A stretch of DNA of 64,000 bases from Podocnemis expansa (lineage: Eukaryota > Chordata > Testudines > Podocnemididae), in the NCBI GenBank assembly GCA_007922195.1, contig ML682038.1:4026106-4090105 (forward strand), read 5' to 3'. How positions within the stretch are numbered: position 1 is the first letter of the stretch; every line of letters begins with the position of its first letter. A model generated the notes under the pieces. The model was not told where the DNA came from, did no database searches, and was given only the letters and a program-made list of their open reading frames with translations. This document shows, piece after piece, positions 1-10,527 of the stretch. Made by a program: the position numbers and the translations under genes.

Positions 1-322
1 TAGCCTGATTCTGGGTCAAGAACCTGATTATCTTCCAATCAAATCAGTGGGTGAGCCTATAACCCCATTCTATAAACAACATTACTAAAATGATTAATAA
101 TCTAAAATCAGGCTACAGTTTTGAAGAATATTTCCCCTTAGGACAGGGACAAAGAGCAAAGGAAACACTCCTTATCCTGAGGGAGCGTACAACATAGCTC
201 GTAATTCTTGAAATTGTTTCTTCTGTGCCTTTCAATCAGGGATTATTAGTGCCAAATTCTGCTTTCAGGCATACTATTGTAGAACTGGAGTAAAATTAAG
301 TAATGGCAGTAGGTTACTCTAG

Positions 323-756
323 GGCTATGTCTACATCTGAAATTTTAGTTTGGACTCGCTAGTTCAAATGAAAGACATTTGAGGTTAGTCTGAATTAACC
401 TCGGGCTAGTTCGAACTAACCATGGACTTTTTAGTTCAAACTAACTGCGTGTTCAAACTAATGCTTAGTTCGAACTAGAACACATGTTTAGTTAGAAATA
501 ATGGCGTAGTTTGAACTTTTTAAGTTAGAACTAAGCCTTAGTCCAGGTCTTGCCCTCGCCTAGTTCGAACTTTAGTTTTAACTAAGTGCAGAACTCTGAA
601 CTAGTGCCGGGTCTTAATAGTTCGGATTAAGCCTTGCCTAGTTCGAACTAAGAAATGTCTTAGTTCGGAGTAGGCAAAACCTAGTATAGCTAAGGGCTAA
701 ATTAGTCCAGACTAAGTTTCCTTAGTCCGGATTACTTTGCCAATATAGACATAGTT
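323..756. mobile_element. Foldback MITE, TAGTTCGAACTA type (copy A)
   Basis: The left end ggctatgtctacat and right end atatagacatagtt are inverted copies of one terminus; the final CC has become TT on the right. TAG flanks both ends (320-322 and 757-759), consistent with a 3-bp target duplication. The interior is a run of imperfect self-complementary words such as tagttcgaacta, agttcaaact and cttagtccgg. It is colinear with the copy at 54449-54850. No coding capacity. A PIF/Harbinger-type origin would fit 3-bp duplications, but TAG is not the usual TWA target, so the class is open. Confidence 0.8.
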
Positions 757-843
757 TAGTTGTCCACTGATGTAACTCAGACCAAAACTTGACTTAAAAT
801 TAATAATTTATCTTTTAATAGCCAGAAGTGTTGTATTCTAGAT

Positions 844-1109
844 GGCTATGTCTAGAACCAGAGTTCAGTTTGAATGACTGAATTTGAATCAGTCAATTCG
901 AACTAATAAGTATTGATTTGAATTCCCCAGTTTGAATTGACCCTCACTTCAAAGTCAAACAAGATTCGATCAATTCAAAGTCAGCTTTCATCAATTTGAA
1001 CTAAGGAGTTCCTCAGTTTGAATTGAGGAAAGCTAGTGTGTCCATGCAGTTAATAAAATTTGAATTGATGACAATCAATTCAAATTCAGCTCTAAGTGTA
1101 GACATACCC
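844..1109. mobile_element. Foldback MITE, TCAATTCGAATTGA type
   Basis: The left end is ggctatgtctaga and the right end gtgtagacataccc. GAT flanks both sides (841-843, 1110-1112). The interior repeats tcaattcgaa, caatttgaa and gatttgaatt in both orientations, a different core word from the neighbouring element at 323-756 although the termini are alike. Confidence 0.78.
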
Positions 1110-2035
1110 GATTAAATTGTGACACCCTTACTAACACTGAACAGTACTTATATAATCAAGTATTCAGTTTATAAGTGTTATGAGTACTTTAGTATTCAGC
1201 TAAGTACCAGTTGGTATTGGAAACTGAGGTAGTCATTTTTTTTTTTTTTTGAAAGTTTCTAGAATTCCTGGCTGTGAAGAAGGTTGGGAAATATGTTGAA
1301 CAGAAATTTTCATTTTGCTTCTTGGAAAATGACATTACAAAATTTTGAATTTTTGCAATCTGAAATTTCATGTTTTCCCTTTCTCCCCTCTCTTCCATTA
1401 AGAATATTACCAAGATTTTTTTCATTTCATCCTCTTTCTCTTTTTGTGTTCTCTAACTTCTCAAATGCAAATTAAAATGAAAAATTAACTTCAAATCAGA
1501 ATGAAATAATATTTTCATTTTCTTTTGTTTTGAATTTCTCTGGTGAAAACTTAAAATTTTCAACCCCCCAAATTGTGAGTGGTTATTTCTTATTGTGATA
1601 AAAGAGCTTTTTTGACCATCTCTAAGCTGTAGCTTAATGGGCTGTGATCCTGTTGGGCCTGTCAATGCTGTTGCAAGACAAATAATAATTAATAATTGAT
1701 TGAGGTGAAAGAAGAGTACACCCTTTGGCCTGGTGCATTGGTAGAAAGAATCTGGACAGCTACCCCTCTGGCTATTACCACAGACCAGGTTCAGCCCCTA
1801 ACAGGATGGGAGCCCTAAATAATCAAATCTTTTAAGTTACCAAAGCAATTTGTCAGGGATGCAAAAATAAATTTGTGTGAGCAAATCAGCTTGCCTACAT
1901 ACATCAGAGGACTTGCTTGTGCACTTTTCTACATGCCCATGTAAAATTGTAGAACAATTCTCAAGTGATAACTATGAATTAACTGTGTTTTGTCCTTAGT
2001 CTCTTGTAAGCCTGTGTAATCTCTGCAAAAACAAA

Positions 2036-2150
2036 TGAGGAGTCCTGTGGCTCTTCTGAAGACTAACACATTTATTTATTGCATGAGCTTTCATGGGAGG
2101 AAATCTTATTTCGTCAGACACTCCGACGATTGGGGAACGTACTCTATTCT
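2036..2150 (-). mobile_element. Penelope-like element (PLE) 3' tail
   Basis: It contains the words gagtcctgtggc, gactaaca, tttatttattgcatgagctttcatggga and ttcgtcaga. These are the reverse complement of the tail found throughout this window. The same tail lies next to GIY-YIG coding sequence at 30137-30795, which supports the Penelope assignment. Confidence 0.6.
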
Positions 2151-2154
2151 GTTA

Positions 2155-2252
2155 AATTCCTCTGAAACATCTGGCATTGGCCACTGTCACCAGACAGAAT
2201 AGTGGGCTAGACATACTAGGTCTGATCCAGTGTGGTCATTTTTATGTTCTTA
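2155..2252 (+). mobile_element. CR1/L3-type LINE 3' end
   Basis: The segment tctggcattggccactgtcaccagacag, then agtgggctagacatac, tctgatccagtgtgg and ttatgttctta resembles the 3' end of amniote L3/CR1 LINEs. Related tails occur at 29150-29365, 54005-54195 and, inverted, at 57060-57540. Confidence 0.55.
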
Positions 2253-2289
2253 CACTCTTATCAGCTTGGTGGAACTCAATTTTTATTTT

Positions 2290-2632
2290 ATTATTTTGAC
2301 TGTTAATATAGGTGTTTGTTCTTAAACGTTTTTTAAAATTTTTTATCAATTTAATTTTTCATAGTTGTGGGAAATAATGGGAACATCAGGCAATTATTTA
2401 ATGAAAGTGGGTACTGAGGTGCAGAAAAGGTATAAAGCATTAAAACACCAACAGTCAATATCACAAATCAAACTATAGAAAGTAAATATCCTTAAATCAA
2501 ATCATACCTGTTTTCACTGTTCATTCACTAATCCATTTGTAACAGTCCATTTGAAAAATCTAGGTCCCTGGATTTTGACTCTAATAATTCTTTTGCAGCA
2601 TTTTTCAGATTTTTCCAGTCTGTAAATTTCAG
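2290..2632 (+). repeat. Older repeat, left part, split by the DIRS insertion
   Basis: Sequence such as atttaatgaaagt, cattaaaacacca, agtaaatatccttaaatcaaa and ttgcagcattttt aligns in order with 28690-29070. The right continuation is at 7350-7430. The family was not identified. Confidence 0.65.
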
Positions 2633-2639
2633 TTCTTCT

Positions 2640-2809
2640 TCGAGTGATGTCCCGTGCTGCTCCACTGAAGGTGTTGCAGCGTCCGGGCACTACCCAACGG
2701 TCATTTTCTAAGCAGATATACAGCAGGCTGCGCTCACACCGAACGAGCACGCGGCACTGCCCGAGTGGCTCAGCGCGAGCGTGCCTGCTGTCCCTCAGTT
2801 CTCTTTCAA
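2640..2809. repeat. DIRS left terminal inverted repeat
   Basis: About 170 nt, including tccactgaaggtgttgcagc, ctaagcagatatacagcagg and gtccctcagtt. It is the reverse complement of 7144-7312 with scattered differences. The outermost part, 2633-2670, is instead complementary to 6994-7031. Confidence 0.9.
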
Positions 2810-3021
2810 CCGTCCGCCACAGCTCACGGTCTTCTAACTTCTCTCTCTTCTTTTTGTGTTTTTCGGTCCCCTGCTGCAAAAAGAAGATAGGTTTCAGTCA
2901 TCATTTTATTACTTTTACTTACCTTTTCCCAAATCTTCCAAAAAACAAAAAAAAAACCCAAAAACTAAAACAAAACACCACCGGAAGAAGCGGTGTCAGA
3001 GCCTAACCACGCTTCACAGGC

Positions 3022-3810
3022 ATGCCGGTATCACCCGGCTTTAAGAAGTGCTCACAGTGTAAAAAGGCCATACCTCTATCTGATGGCCGTGCACTATGCA
3101 TTAGATGCCTGGGGAAGGAACATTTTCCCCAGAAGTGCCAGCACTGTGCAAACCTTAGCTCCAGAGCGAAGAAGGACAGAGAGCTTCACTTGAAAATCCT
3201 CCTCATGGAGAACTCACTCTGCCCACCGGCGCCAACTAGCTCTGAGCCGAAGTTGGCTGACTCCTCTCAAAAGAATGTGAGCTCCATGCCTAATACAGGA
3301 CGCTTACCTACTAACAAACCTTCAAACCTGAACACCCCAGAGGCTACAGGATCCTCGGGTGATTCGCGGTCTGTATCTTCCCGTGTCTCCAAGTGGAACT
3401 GGGATAAATTGCCGACTAAGCATAGCCTGCTCGGTGCTGGATCGGAACCACGGTCTGCCAAGCAAACGGGCTCGGTTCCACTTAATACTAATAAGTCATT
3501 GGCTCTGCCGGCGCCAGCAAACACCGCACCGCAGCAGCACAGCGAGGGCATGCCCGCACCATCAGCACAGGCTGCTGTGGTGACGGAGCAAAGCCTCCTT
3601 ATTTCAAAACCAGCTCTACTGGCACCGCAAACAGTGAACTTGCCTCATGAACGGGGTTCACCCCCTCGTAAACAGTCACATAAGACCCATTACATCTCTC
3701 CCAGCCCCTGCCATAGTTATCGATCTTCCTTATCACCAGGCTTATCTTTATTATCAAGACGCTCCAGCCGCTGCCATTATTCATCTAATTACTCTTCTTC
3801 CATACATTAG
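3022..3810 (+). CDS. DIRS ORF1 (gag-like, cysteine-rich N terminus)
   Basis: 262 codons from an ATG shortly after the left repeat. Residues about 9-45 hold a metal-binding-like pattern: KCSQCK, then CIRCLG, H and CQHC. The basic stretch RAKKDRELHLK follows. This matches ORF1 proteins of vertebrate DIRS elements, thought to bind nucleic acid in the ribonucleoprotein particle. The remainder is Ser/Pro-rich low complexity ending in an Arg/Ser-rich tail. It probably ends early: the 306 nt to the next recognisable domain are open only in other frames, which suggests a frameshift near the C terminus. Confidence 0.75.
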   Translation: MPVSPGFKKCSQCKKAIPLSDGRALCIRCLGKEHFPQKCQHCANLSSRAKKDRELHLKILLMENSLCPPAPTSSEPKLADSSQKNVSSMPNTGRLPTNKPSNLNTPEATGSSGDSRSVSSRVSKWNWDKLPTKHSLLGAGSEPRSAKQTGSVPLNTNKSLALPAPANTAPQQHSEGMPAPSAQAAVVTEQSLLISKPALLAPQTVNLPHERGSPPRKQSHKTHYISPSPCHSYRSSLSPGLSLLSRRSSRCHYSSNYSSSIH

Positions 3811-4116
3811 ACGATCTAACGTTTGCCCGCAACCTTTTTAGCGAAGATATCAACACCAATATTCGTCCATATCAGATCTTAAGCTGTTTGACCACCAACG
3901 CACCTCTAAAACTAGGTTTTATCGGTGTAAACAGAGGCCTCAACACACCTCCTCTAATTCAACGTCTCAACCTCCTCAAACCAAGCCTCATTTTTGATGT
4001 GTTGGTCAAGGGTCTGATCACTTCCCACCTTCGAGCACTATGCACCATTCACCATCATCTTTTGAGTTTCGATCAGCCCACTATTATTCGGCCTGGTCGA
4101 CTATTACCACTGATCA

Positions 4117-5934
4117 ATGGGTCTTGGAAATAATACAGTTTGGTTACTCTATCCCATTCGTATCCCCCCCCATCCCCCTTCCCCATCCCTTTTTAGGGAC
4201 ACCTCTCACGTGCAAGCTCTTCAGCAAGAAATTGAACGTCTGCTACAACTGGGAGCTATTAAACCAGTACCCCCACTTTTTCATTCCTCGGGGTTTTATT
4301 CATGTTATTTTGTTGTACGTAAAAAGTCAGGCGGGTGGCGACCAATACTCAACCTGAGACCTCTGAACAAATTTGTTAAACGTGACAAATTCAAAATGGT
4401 TACCCTTAATACTGTCATCCCCTTATTGCACAAAGGTGACAGGTTTTCAGCTCTCGACCTTAAAGATGCTTATTTTCATATTACTATCCATCCTTACCAC
4501 AGGCGTTTCCTGAGATTCATTGCCAACGACCAACACTTCCAATACAAGGTTCTTCCCTTCGGCCTATCTACCGCGCCTCGCACCTTCTCCAAAGTCCTAA
4601 CAGTGGCCATATCTTACCTCCATGCTTGCGGTATCAAGATTTATCCGTACCTCAACGATTGCTTGATCGTGGCCTCCTCACACGACCTCTGCCTTTGGGC
4701 TTTGCAGGCTACAACGACTCTCTTTCATCAGCTCGGCCTGAAAATAAATGTAGAGAAGTCAGTCATGACTCCGACTCAATGCATAGAGTTCATAGGCGCC
4801 ATGTTGGATTCAAAGACTTCCTGAGCATACTTACCTCAGATGCGCCAATTAATGATCCGCGAGCTGATTGATCTTGTTCTTACTGCTCCACTAGTCACTG
4901 TGCGAACACTGTTGAAACTTCTAGGCCATATGGCAGCGTACACAACCATTGTTCCCAACGCACGCCTACACATGCGCCACCTACAGGCTTGGTTCGCCAC
5001 GGTCTACAGACCACAGTTCCACCCACTTCAGAAGACTGTGATAGTTGCCAACACAGTCAAGGCATCGCTGCAATGGTGGTGGGATCTAAGAAATCTTTTG
5101 ATCGGTGTACCATTTCTACAACCGCAGCCAGAACATATTATAACAACAGATGCTTCCTTGAAAGGCTGGGGAGCTTACATGGCCCACTTAGCGACACAAG
5201 GCAGATCGTCTCGGCTAGAGGCAACCCTACACGTAAACGTCTTAAAGCTCAGAGCCATCAGACATACCTGCAGTCATTTTCTCCCTGCCATTTCCGGAAA
5301 AGCCGTCACCATCATGTTGGACAATATGGCATGCGTTTACTATGTAAACCGCCAAGGTGGGGCCAGGACTCCTTCCCTTTGTGCAGAGGCGGTCAAGCTC
5401 TGGAGGTGGTGCATTCACAACCAGGTTCACATCTCTGCGGTGTACCTACCAGGTGTGCAAAACATCACTGCAGACGCCCTCAGCAGGTTGTTTCCCGTAA
5501 CTCACGAATGGCAGCTCAACCACTCTGTCCTATGTGCCATTTTTTGCAGATGGGGACATCCAGTAATTGACCTGTTTGCAACGGCAGCAACTACAAAGTG
5601 CCCAAACTTTTGCTCCAGGGCCCAGAACGAACCACGAACATTGGGGGTTGCCTTCCTGATCAGCTGGGAGAGGCACCTTCTGTATGCTTTTCCACTGATC
5701 CCTTTAATACCCAGGGTCATTCAGAAAATCAAACATGACCGTGCATCAGTGATATTAATCGCTCCAGCATGGCCATGCCAATTTTGGTTCCCACACTTAC
5801 TCGATCTATCGGTACGCAGACCGATACACCTCCCACTAATAAAGGATCTGTTATACCAGTCCAAAACTCCAGCGCATCACCCAGACATCTCCAGGCTACA
5901 CCTCACGGCGTGGTATCTAATTGGTTCCAGGTAG
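4117..5934 (+). pseudogene. DIRS reverse transcriptase - RNase H - methylase-like polyprotein, broken
   Basis: Two open segments in the same frame are separated by a TGA at 4822-4824. RT motifs are ordered as in DIRS: GGWRPILNLRPLN, LDLKDAYFHI and VLPFGLSTAP, then YLND in place of the catalytic YxDD, so one metal-binding aspartate is an asparagine. RNase H follows, with TTDASLKGWG, VNVLKLRAI (the usual glutamate in the LEL motif is lysine), MLDNMACVYYVNRQGG and ADALSR. After it comes the DIRS-specific methyltransferase-like domain: VIDLFATAATTKCPNF, LLYAFPLIPLIPRV (the usual FPP is FPL) and LIAPAWPCQFWFP. Known members carry out cDNA synthesis and template degradation. This copy should be inactive. 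Confidence 0.85.
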
Positions 5935-6978
5935 GTGAGGATTCCTGCTCCCACCAAGTCAAGGACATTCTACTCAATAGCAGAAAAATCATCCACTAGA
6001 AGTTCATACTCTTACAAGTGGCGACGCTTTACCACATGGTGTATAGCTAATGACCTCCGTCCTGACCAAACTACTATACCTCAGATATTGGACTATCTCC
6101 TCCACTTAAAACATTTGTCTCTTTCTAATAGTTCCTTAAGAGTTCACCTCTCTGCAATATCAGCACTCCACCCTACGAGCAATTCCTCGCCTTTTGCTCA
6201 TCCCATAGTTAAAAGGTTCCTAACAGGCTTGAAGAACACTTTTCTGCCTATTCGTCCTCTAGCAACCCCATGGAACCTCACCCTTGTCCTTACAGCGCTC
6301 ACGAAAACACCATTTGAGCCGCTGGCAACCTGTTCTCTTTACTACCTCTCCATGAAGGTCTCCTTCCTGGTCGCCATCACATCCGCAAGGAGAGTGGGTG
6401 AACTGAACACTTTACGCTGCAATCCTCCCTATACTGTCTTTTATAAACACGAGGTATCACTACACCTGGACCCCTGCTTTTTGCCTAAGGTAGTCTCGAC
6501 ATTTCATGTTAATCAGCCTATTCACCTTCCTACATTTTGCCCAAAACCCCATACTTTGTCGTTGCAAGCTTCATTACATACCCTTGATGTGAGGAGGGCG
6601 CTTGCTTTTTATATTGATTGAACAGCTCCTTTTCGGAAGTCAAATAAACTATTTGTATCATTTGCAGAATGAGAAAAAGGAGAACCCATTTCCAATCAGA
6701 GACTTTCAAAGTGGATTAGGGACTGTATTCATACTTCCTACATGATTACGAACACCCAGCCTCCGCCAGGCATTCGCTCTCACTCCACTCAGGCCATGGC
6801 AGCAACTACGGCCTTCTTACATAATGTTCACATTCAAAACATCTGTAGAGCAGCGACGTGGTCTAATCCACACACATTCATATCTCATTATGCCCTGGAC
6901 TTAGTGGCAGCTAGAGATACGATAATGGGTCGTGAGATCTGGTCTTCAGGCAGGAGATCCCACCACCTTCCTGCGTAA
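5935..6978 (+). pseudogene. DIRS tyrosine recombinase, broken
   Basis: Open from 5935 to a TGA at 6619-6621, with another stop near 6670, then open again to 6978. The N-terminal part has a core-binding-like helical region (SYSYKWRRFTTWC, LSNSSLRVHLSAISALH). The catalytic part shows TSARRVGEL (first arginine), then HSTQAMAATTAFL where HxxR would be expected, so the second arginine is Gln. It ends ICRAATWSNPHTFISHYALD with the candidate tyrosine nucleophile. In DIRS this enzyme integrates a circular cDNA by strand exchange, leaving no target duplication. The true start may overlap the upstream ORF. Confidence 0.82.
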
Positions 6979-6993
6979 TGGCTACGTAGTCAC

Positions 6994-7092
6994 CTTCAGT
7001 GGAGCAGCACGGGACATCACTCGAAGAAGAAGAGTTGGTTGCTCGCCTGTGTAACTCTGTTCTTCAAGATGTGTGTCCCGTGATGCTCCACC
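6994..7092. repeat. DIRS internal complementary region
   Basis: 6994-7031 is the reverse complement of the left end 2633-2670 (cttcagtggagcagcacggg). 7030-7092 is the reverse complement of the right end 7289-7349 (agttggttgctcgcctgtg, allowing a few differences). The two halves meet at aag around 7030-7032. In DIRS models this region templates completion of the termini and joins them into a circle. Confidence 0.88.
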
Positions 7093-7143
7093 ACCCTCCC
7101 TTCCTCCCCCCTTGTCCTGTCTGTTACAGGTGCTAACCTGCTG

Positions 7144-7312
7144 GGAAAGAGGAACTGAGGGACAGCGGGCATGCTCGCGCTGAGCCGCTCGAGCAGCGCT
7201 GCATGCCCGTTCGGTGCGAGCGCAGCCTGCTGTATATCTGCTTAGAAAACGACCGTTGAGTGGTGCCCAGACGCTGCAACACCTTCAGTGGAGCATCACG
7301 GGACACACATCT
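7144..7312. repeat. DIRS right terminal inverted repeat
   Basis: Inverted partner of 2640-2809 (aactgagggacagcgggc, cagcctgctgtatatctgc, cgctgcaacaccttcagtgg). The outermost right segment up to 7349 (agttacacaggtgagcaacc) has no partner at the left end but is complementary to 7030-7092. Confidence 0.9.
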
Positions 7313-7349
7313 GGAAGAACAGAGTTACACAGGTGAGCAACCAACTCTT

Positions 7350-7430
7350 ATCACCAGGGGAAATATTTTTTTCATTGGTTAGTCTGTATGTGGTGAAATT
7401 AACATTTATCAATGCAAATCTATTTCTTGC
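7350..7430 (+). repeat. Older repeat, right part, after the DIRS insertion
   Basis: Sequence aatatttttttcattg, gtctgtatgtggtgaaatta and catttatcaatgcaaatc continues the alignment to 28960-29050 that stops at the left DIRS end. Confidence 0.6.
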
Positions 7431-7630
7431 AAGACTACTTATAGATGATATTAAAAATTAGCATCGTTATACACACATACATCTTGTGACTTATAAGTAA
7501 ATGATGAGGGGATTTTGGTAATTCCTGTGTCCCGGGTATCTGCTGCACTGCATGTTGGTCTTCATAACTCATTAATTTTGGGTCAGGCCTGAGAATGAGA
7601 GTGTATTCAGGCTCAGTCAACTTTATGTTG

Positions 7631-7662
7631 TGGTGTGTGTGTGTGTGTGCGCGCGCGCGCAC
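7631..7662. repeat. (TG)n(CG)n microsatellite
   Basis: About eight TG units run directly into alternating CG units and then ACGCATATATATA, an uninterrupted alternating purine-pyrimidine tract. Confidence 0.9.
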
Positions 7663-8104
7663 GCATATATATAAAAAAAAAAATCCCCTCTCACCCCTAT
7701 GGGTGGTATGTGTCATCCTCAACCTCAGGTCCTCTACCAGAGGCCTGGGAGTTTGAGGGTTCTGCGCAGTATCTTAGCTGTTCCTAGCACTGCACTCTTT
7801 TGGACAGTTATGTTAATATATATATGTATATGTTAATATACATAATATTAATATATGTATGTTAATTTAAACTACTAATCGAAGAGCTGATTATTTTCTC
7901 ACTTGCAGCTCCCATTGACTTGGTTAGGAGTTGCAGGTGCTGAATACCTTTAAAAACTAGGCCCAGAAGCTTTATCCAAATCCTTTTGAGTGGTACCAGA
8001 TCAGTTCAAAACCCATACTGTGTATTATATGGAATTATGGAAGATCCTCTGTTTCCCTCAGTTTCTTACAGTTTTCAGATCTTTCTTTGACACTGTAAAA
8101 TGTA

Positions 8105-8290
8105 GTTGCAATGAGGTAGCTTCGTTAGTCTAGTCCAGCAAAAGAAGCAAGGAGTCCTGTGGCACTTAAAGCCTAACAAATTTATTTATTGCATGAGCTT
8201 TCATGGGAGAAAATCTTTTCTTCCACAAAAGCTCAGGTGATAAATAAATTTGTTAGTCTTTATGTACTACAGGACTCCTTGCTTCTTTTG
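8105..8290. mobile_element. PLE tail with inverted tail fragment (palindromic pair)
   Basis: 8108-8215 is the tail in reverse (gtctagtccagcaaaagaagcaaggagtcctgtggcac, then gagctttcatgggagaaaat). 8216-8288 is the forward tail end (ataaataaatttgttagtctttatgtactacaggactccttgcttctttt). The two halves are inverted copies with almost no spacer. Confidence 0.7.
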
Positions 8291-8319
8291 GAAAATGTAA
8301 AACACTTTGCCTATCTTGA

Positions 8320-8960
8320 GAGTCAGCAAAGACTCTACTATGCTAGACTTGCGTTTGGCAGGCTATCTTGCCAAATGTTCAACAGCCACAACATTAGAAC
8401 ACATAGTAGACTCTAAATATACAAAGCAATGAAAATTCTAACTCTCCTCTGTGGCTGCGAGACTTGGGTAACCTACAGAAAATACCTAGAAAACTTTGAA
8501 TGCCAGCACCAGCACTTTCTCTGGGAGATCCTCAACATAAAGTAGGAGGATCACCGCACTAACAACGTCCTCACAGAAGTCAATATCTTCAGTGGAGTGG
8601 GCACTGTTTGCATGCATATACCTGATGTATGCCTATCAAAACAATTGTTGTACACCCAACTCACAAAAGGAGAAGAGAAACAGTTGTAAGTAATGCTTTA
8701 AGACATTCTCAAGACAAACATACTGAGATGTGGCATTGACATTGCAAACTTGGAAATGGTAGCCCAAGGCAGGGCTAGCTGGTGATGACTTATCAGAGAA
8801 TGAATAACCATTCTTGAGGACAATTGCCTCACCCTTGTCACAGAAAAATGCCAGAAAAGAATGAAGAGAGAACTCTTGTGTTTGTTGTGGCCCAGTTTTG
8901 CCTTCTAACACTTCTGATGATGTCTGACAATGTACCTGTGGCTCAAGGATCAGACTCTTG
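8320..8960 (+). pseudogene. Decayed LINE RT C-terminal region
   Basis: With frameshifts and stops it still reads a LINE-like end of ORF: LCGCETWVTYRKYLENFECQ, LWEILNIK, TNNVLTEV, then WH-HCKLGN-like and RIRLLRRQR. This resembles the C terminus of RTE/L1-Tx1-type LINE proteins, where a conserved LYGxExW block is followed by a ...RIGLxSHxR zinc-finger-like end. It is too eroded for a family name. Confidence 0.5.
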
Positions 8961-9310
8961 AGACGCCAAAGGACCTATATAAAATAAAACCTGTGAAAGA
9001 GATCATCACTTTCAAGGGCCAATAGTGATAATCAAATTTTTGTTTGAGACAATTGACAAATATATAGACAGCTGGGCTTGGAAATACACAAAAGAGCTTC
9101 TGCAGAAGCATTGTCTGCTGAGATAAATGGAGAGAACACTGTTGCAAAAATGTAGAGTACTACTGCATACCATCACCTATCTTCTCTATGTATTCTACAA
9201 TAAAATGCAGCAGTACAGGTAATGTAATATGACTGGAAATGTGAAAGGAAAGACAGATAATAGCTAGATCCATGATCTGCAGGGAGGATAAAAAGCACTG
9301 CAGGCACACT

Positions 9311-9623
9311 GGCTATATCTACACTACAGGGCTCAGTTGAGTCGATTTAATAAAGTCTGCTTAAAGTTGCCTTTATAAAGTCAACTTAAAAGACTCTACT
9401 GCACTAAGTTGACTTTATTAAGTCGACTTTAATAGGTCCATTGCATTAAGTCGACTTAATAAAGTCGACTTAACCATTCAAGTCGACTTTAAGGGTAGGA
9501 GTTATGAAGTCAAATTAAGCAAGTGCTTAAGTTAACTTAATGAACTCCAAATGTGGCCAGGGCATTGCTTAAGTTGATTTAGGCCTCTTTAAGTCGACTT
9601 AAGCCCCTAGTGTAGACATAACC
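9311..9623. mobile_element. Foldback MITE, AAGTCGACTT type
   Basis: Ends ggctatatctacactac and gtgtagacataacc; ACT flanks both sides (9308-9310 and 9624-9626). The interior is dominated by aagtcgactt, taataaagtcgactta and related palindromes. It shares the interior motif with the arms of 32148-33008. Confidence 0.82.
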
Positions 9624-10037
9624 ACTGTTAAATCAGTGGCATTTTCTACAGAAGATAGCGTACGGAGAAGAAACCAGAAGGTGGAGGATTGGGTGGGTGG
9701 TGTGCGAGACATGGGAAGCAGCAAACTAATGGAAATAATTCATCATAACATAAGTAATGCAGAAATTAAAATATATGTCATAATGTTAACCATTTATATA
9801 CATTTGTGATTAAAGTATGAAAAAGTGGGACATATGATCAGATATACTTCTTGATTTATCGGAGTGTATTTACAAAGTGGTATTTCCTTGTTCGTCAATG
9901 CTTGGTTTTGTGGTGCTGATTACACATTAACTCATCATATCTGATCAGAGTTAGTGAAAATCTGTTAGCGAAGATAGCCTGAGGCTTGATAGACACTTCG
10001 TCCTATCTTAAGCAATATTACACTGTTTCCCAGATTT

Positions 10038-10240
10038 GGATCGTACGGTTAGAAGGGACCTCATGAGGTCATCTAGTCCAACCCCCTGCCAAAAAAGTAG
10101 GACCACACTCACTAAATCATCTCAGCCAGGGTTTTGTCTAACCAAGCCTTAAATATCTCTAAAGATGGAGATTCCACCACTTTCCTAGGTAGCCCATTCC
10201 AATGCTTCACCACCCTCTTAGTAAGAAAGTTTTTTCCTAA
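10038..10240 (-). mobile_element. CR1 LINE 3' end
   Basis: It starts with the characteristic reverse CR1 tail (tagaagggacctcatgaggt, catctagtccaaccccctgc). The complement then encodes the end of the CR1 reverse transcriptase ORF: LTKRVVKHWNGLPRKVVESP and LEIFKAWLDKTLAEMI. Confidence 0.88.
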
Positions 10241-10527
10241 AAAAAGGGCCAGAGTTAGTGAAATAGCCAAGGAATTGACTTCACTGTCCATCTTTCTCTC
10301 AAAGCAGGGCACAGTTTAGTTTAAAAATACTAATGTACTTAACATTAGCTCACTTTAGGAAGATGTTGAGCATGGAGAGCCATTGGTAGCTATTGACAAC
10401 TTCTTAGGAAGCACTCTGCAGCTTGTAGAGCTCATTCCTTTATATACAGCTCAAGAAAGATTTGATTGTGCACTTCAAAGTTTAGTGGGAGTTTTGTTAG
10501 TGGTTTCAACTACTGCTTAGTAACATG

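Larger units (their letters stand above)
2633..7349 (+). mobile_element. DIRS-type tyrosine-recombinase retrotransposon, nearly full length, inactive
   Basis: About 4.7 kb. Terminal inverted repeats (2640-2809 and 7144-7312) flank ORF1, an RT/RNase H/methylase-like ORF and a tyrosine recombinase, followed by an internal complementary region (6994-7092). This is the DIRS layout: no LTRs and no DDE integrase. The outer ends are complementary to the two halves of the internal region, which overlap there by 2-3 nt, as expected from a circle-junction intermediate. Several catalytic residues are replaced and in-frame stops interrupt the ORFs, some of them at TGA codons where relatives have an arginine (CpG decay is likely). 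It lies in the same orientation as NKAIN3. Confidence 0.92.
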
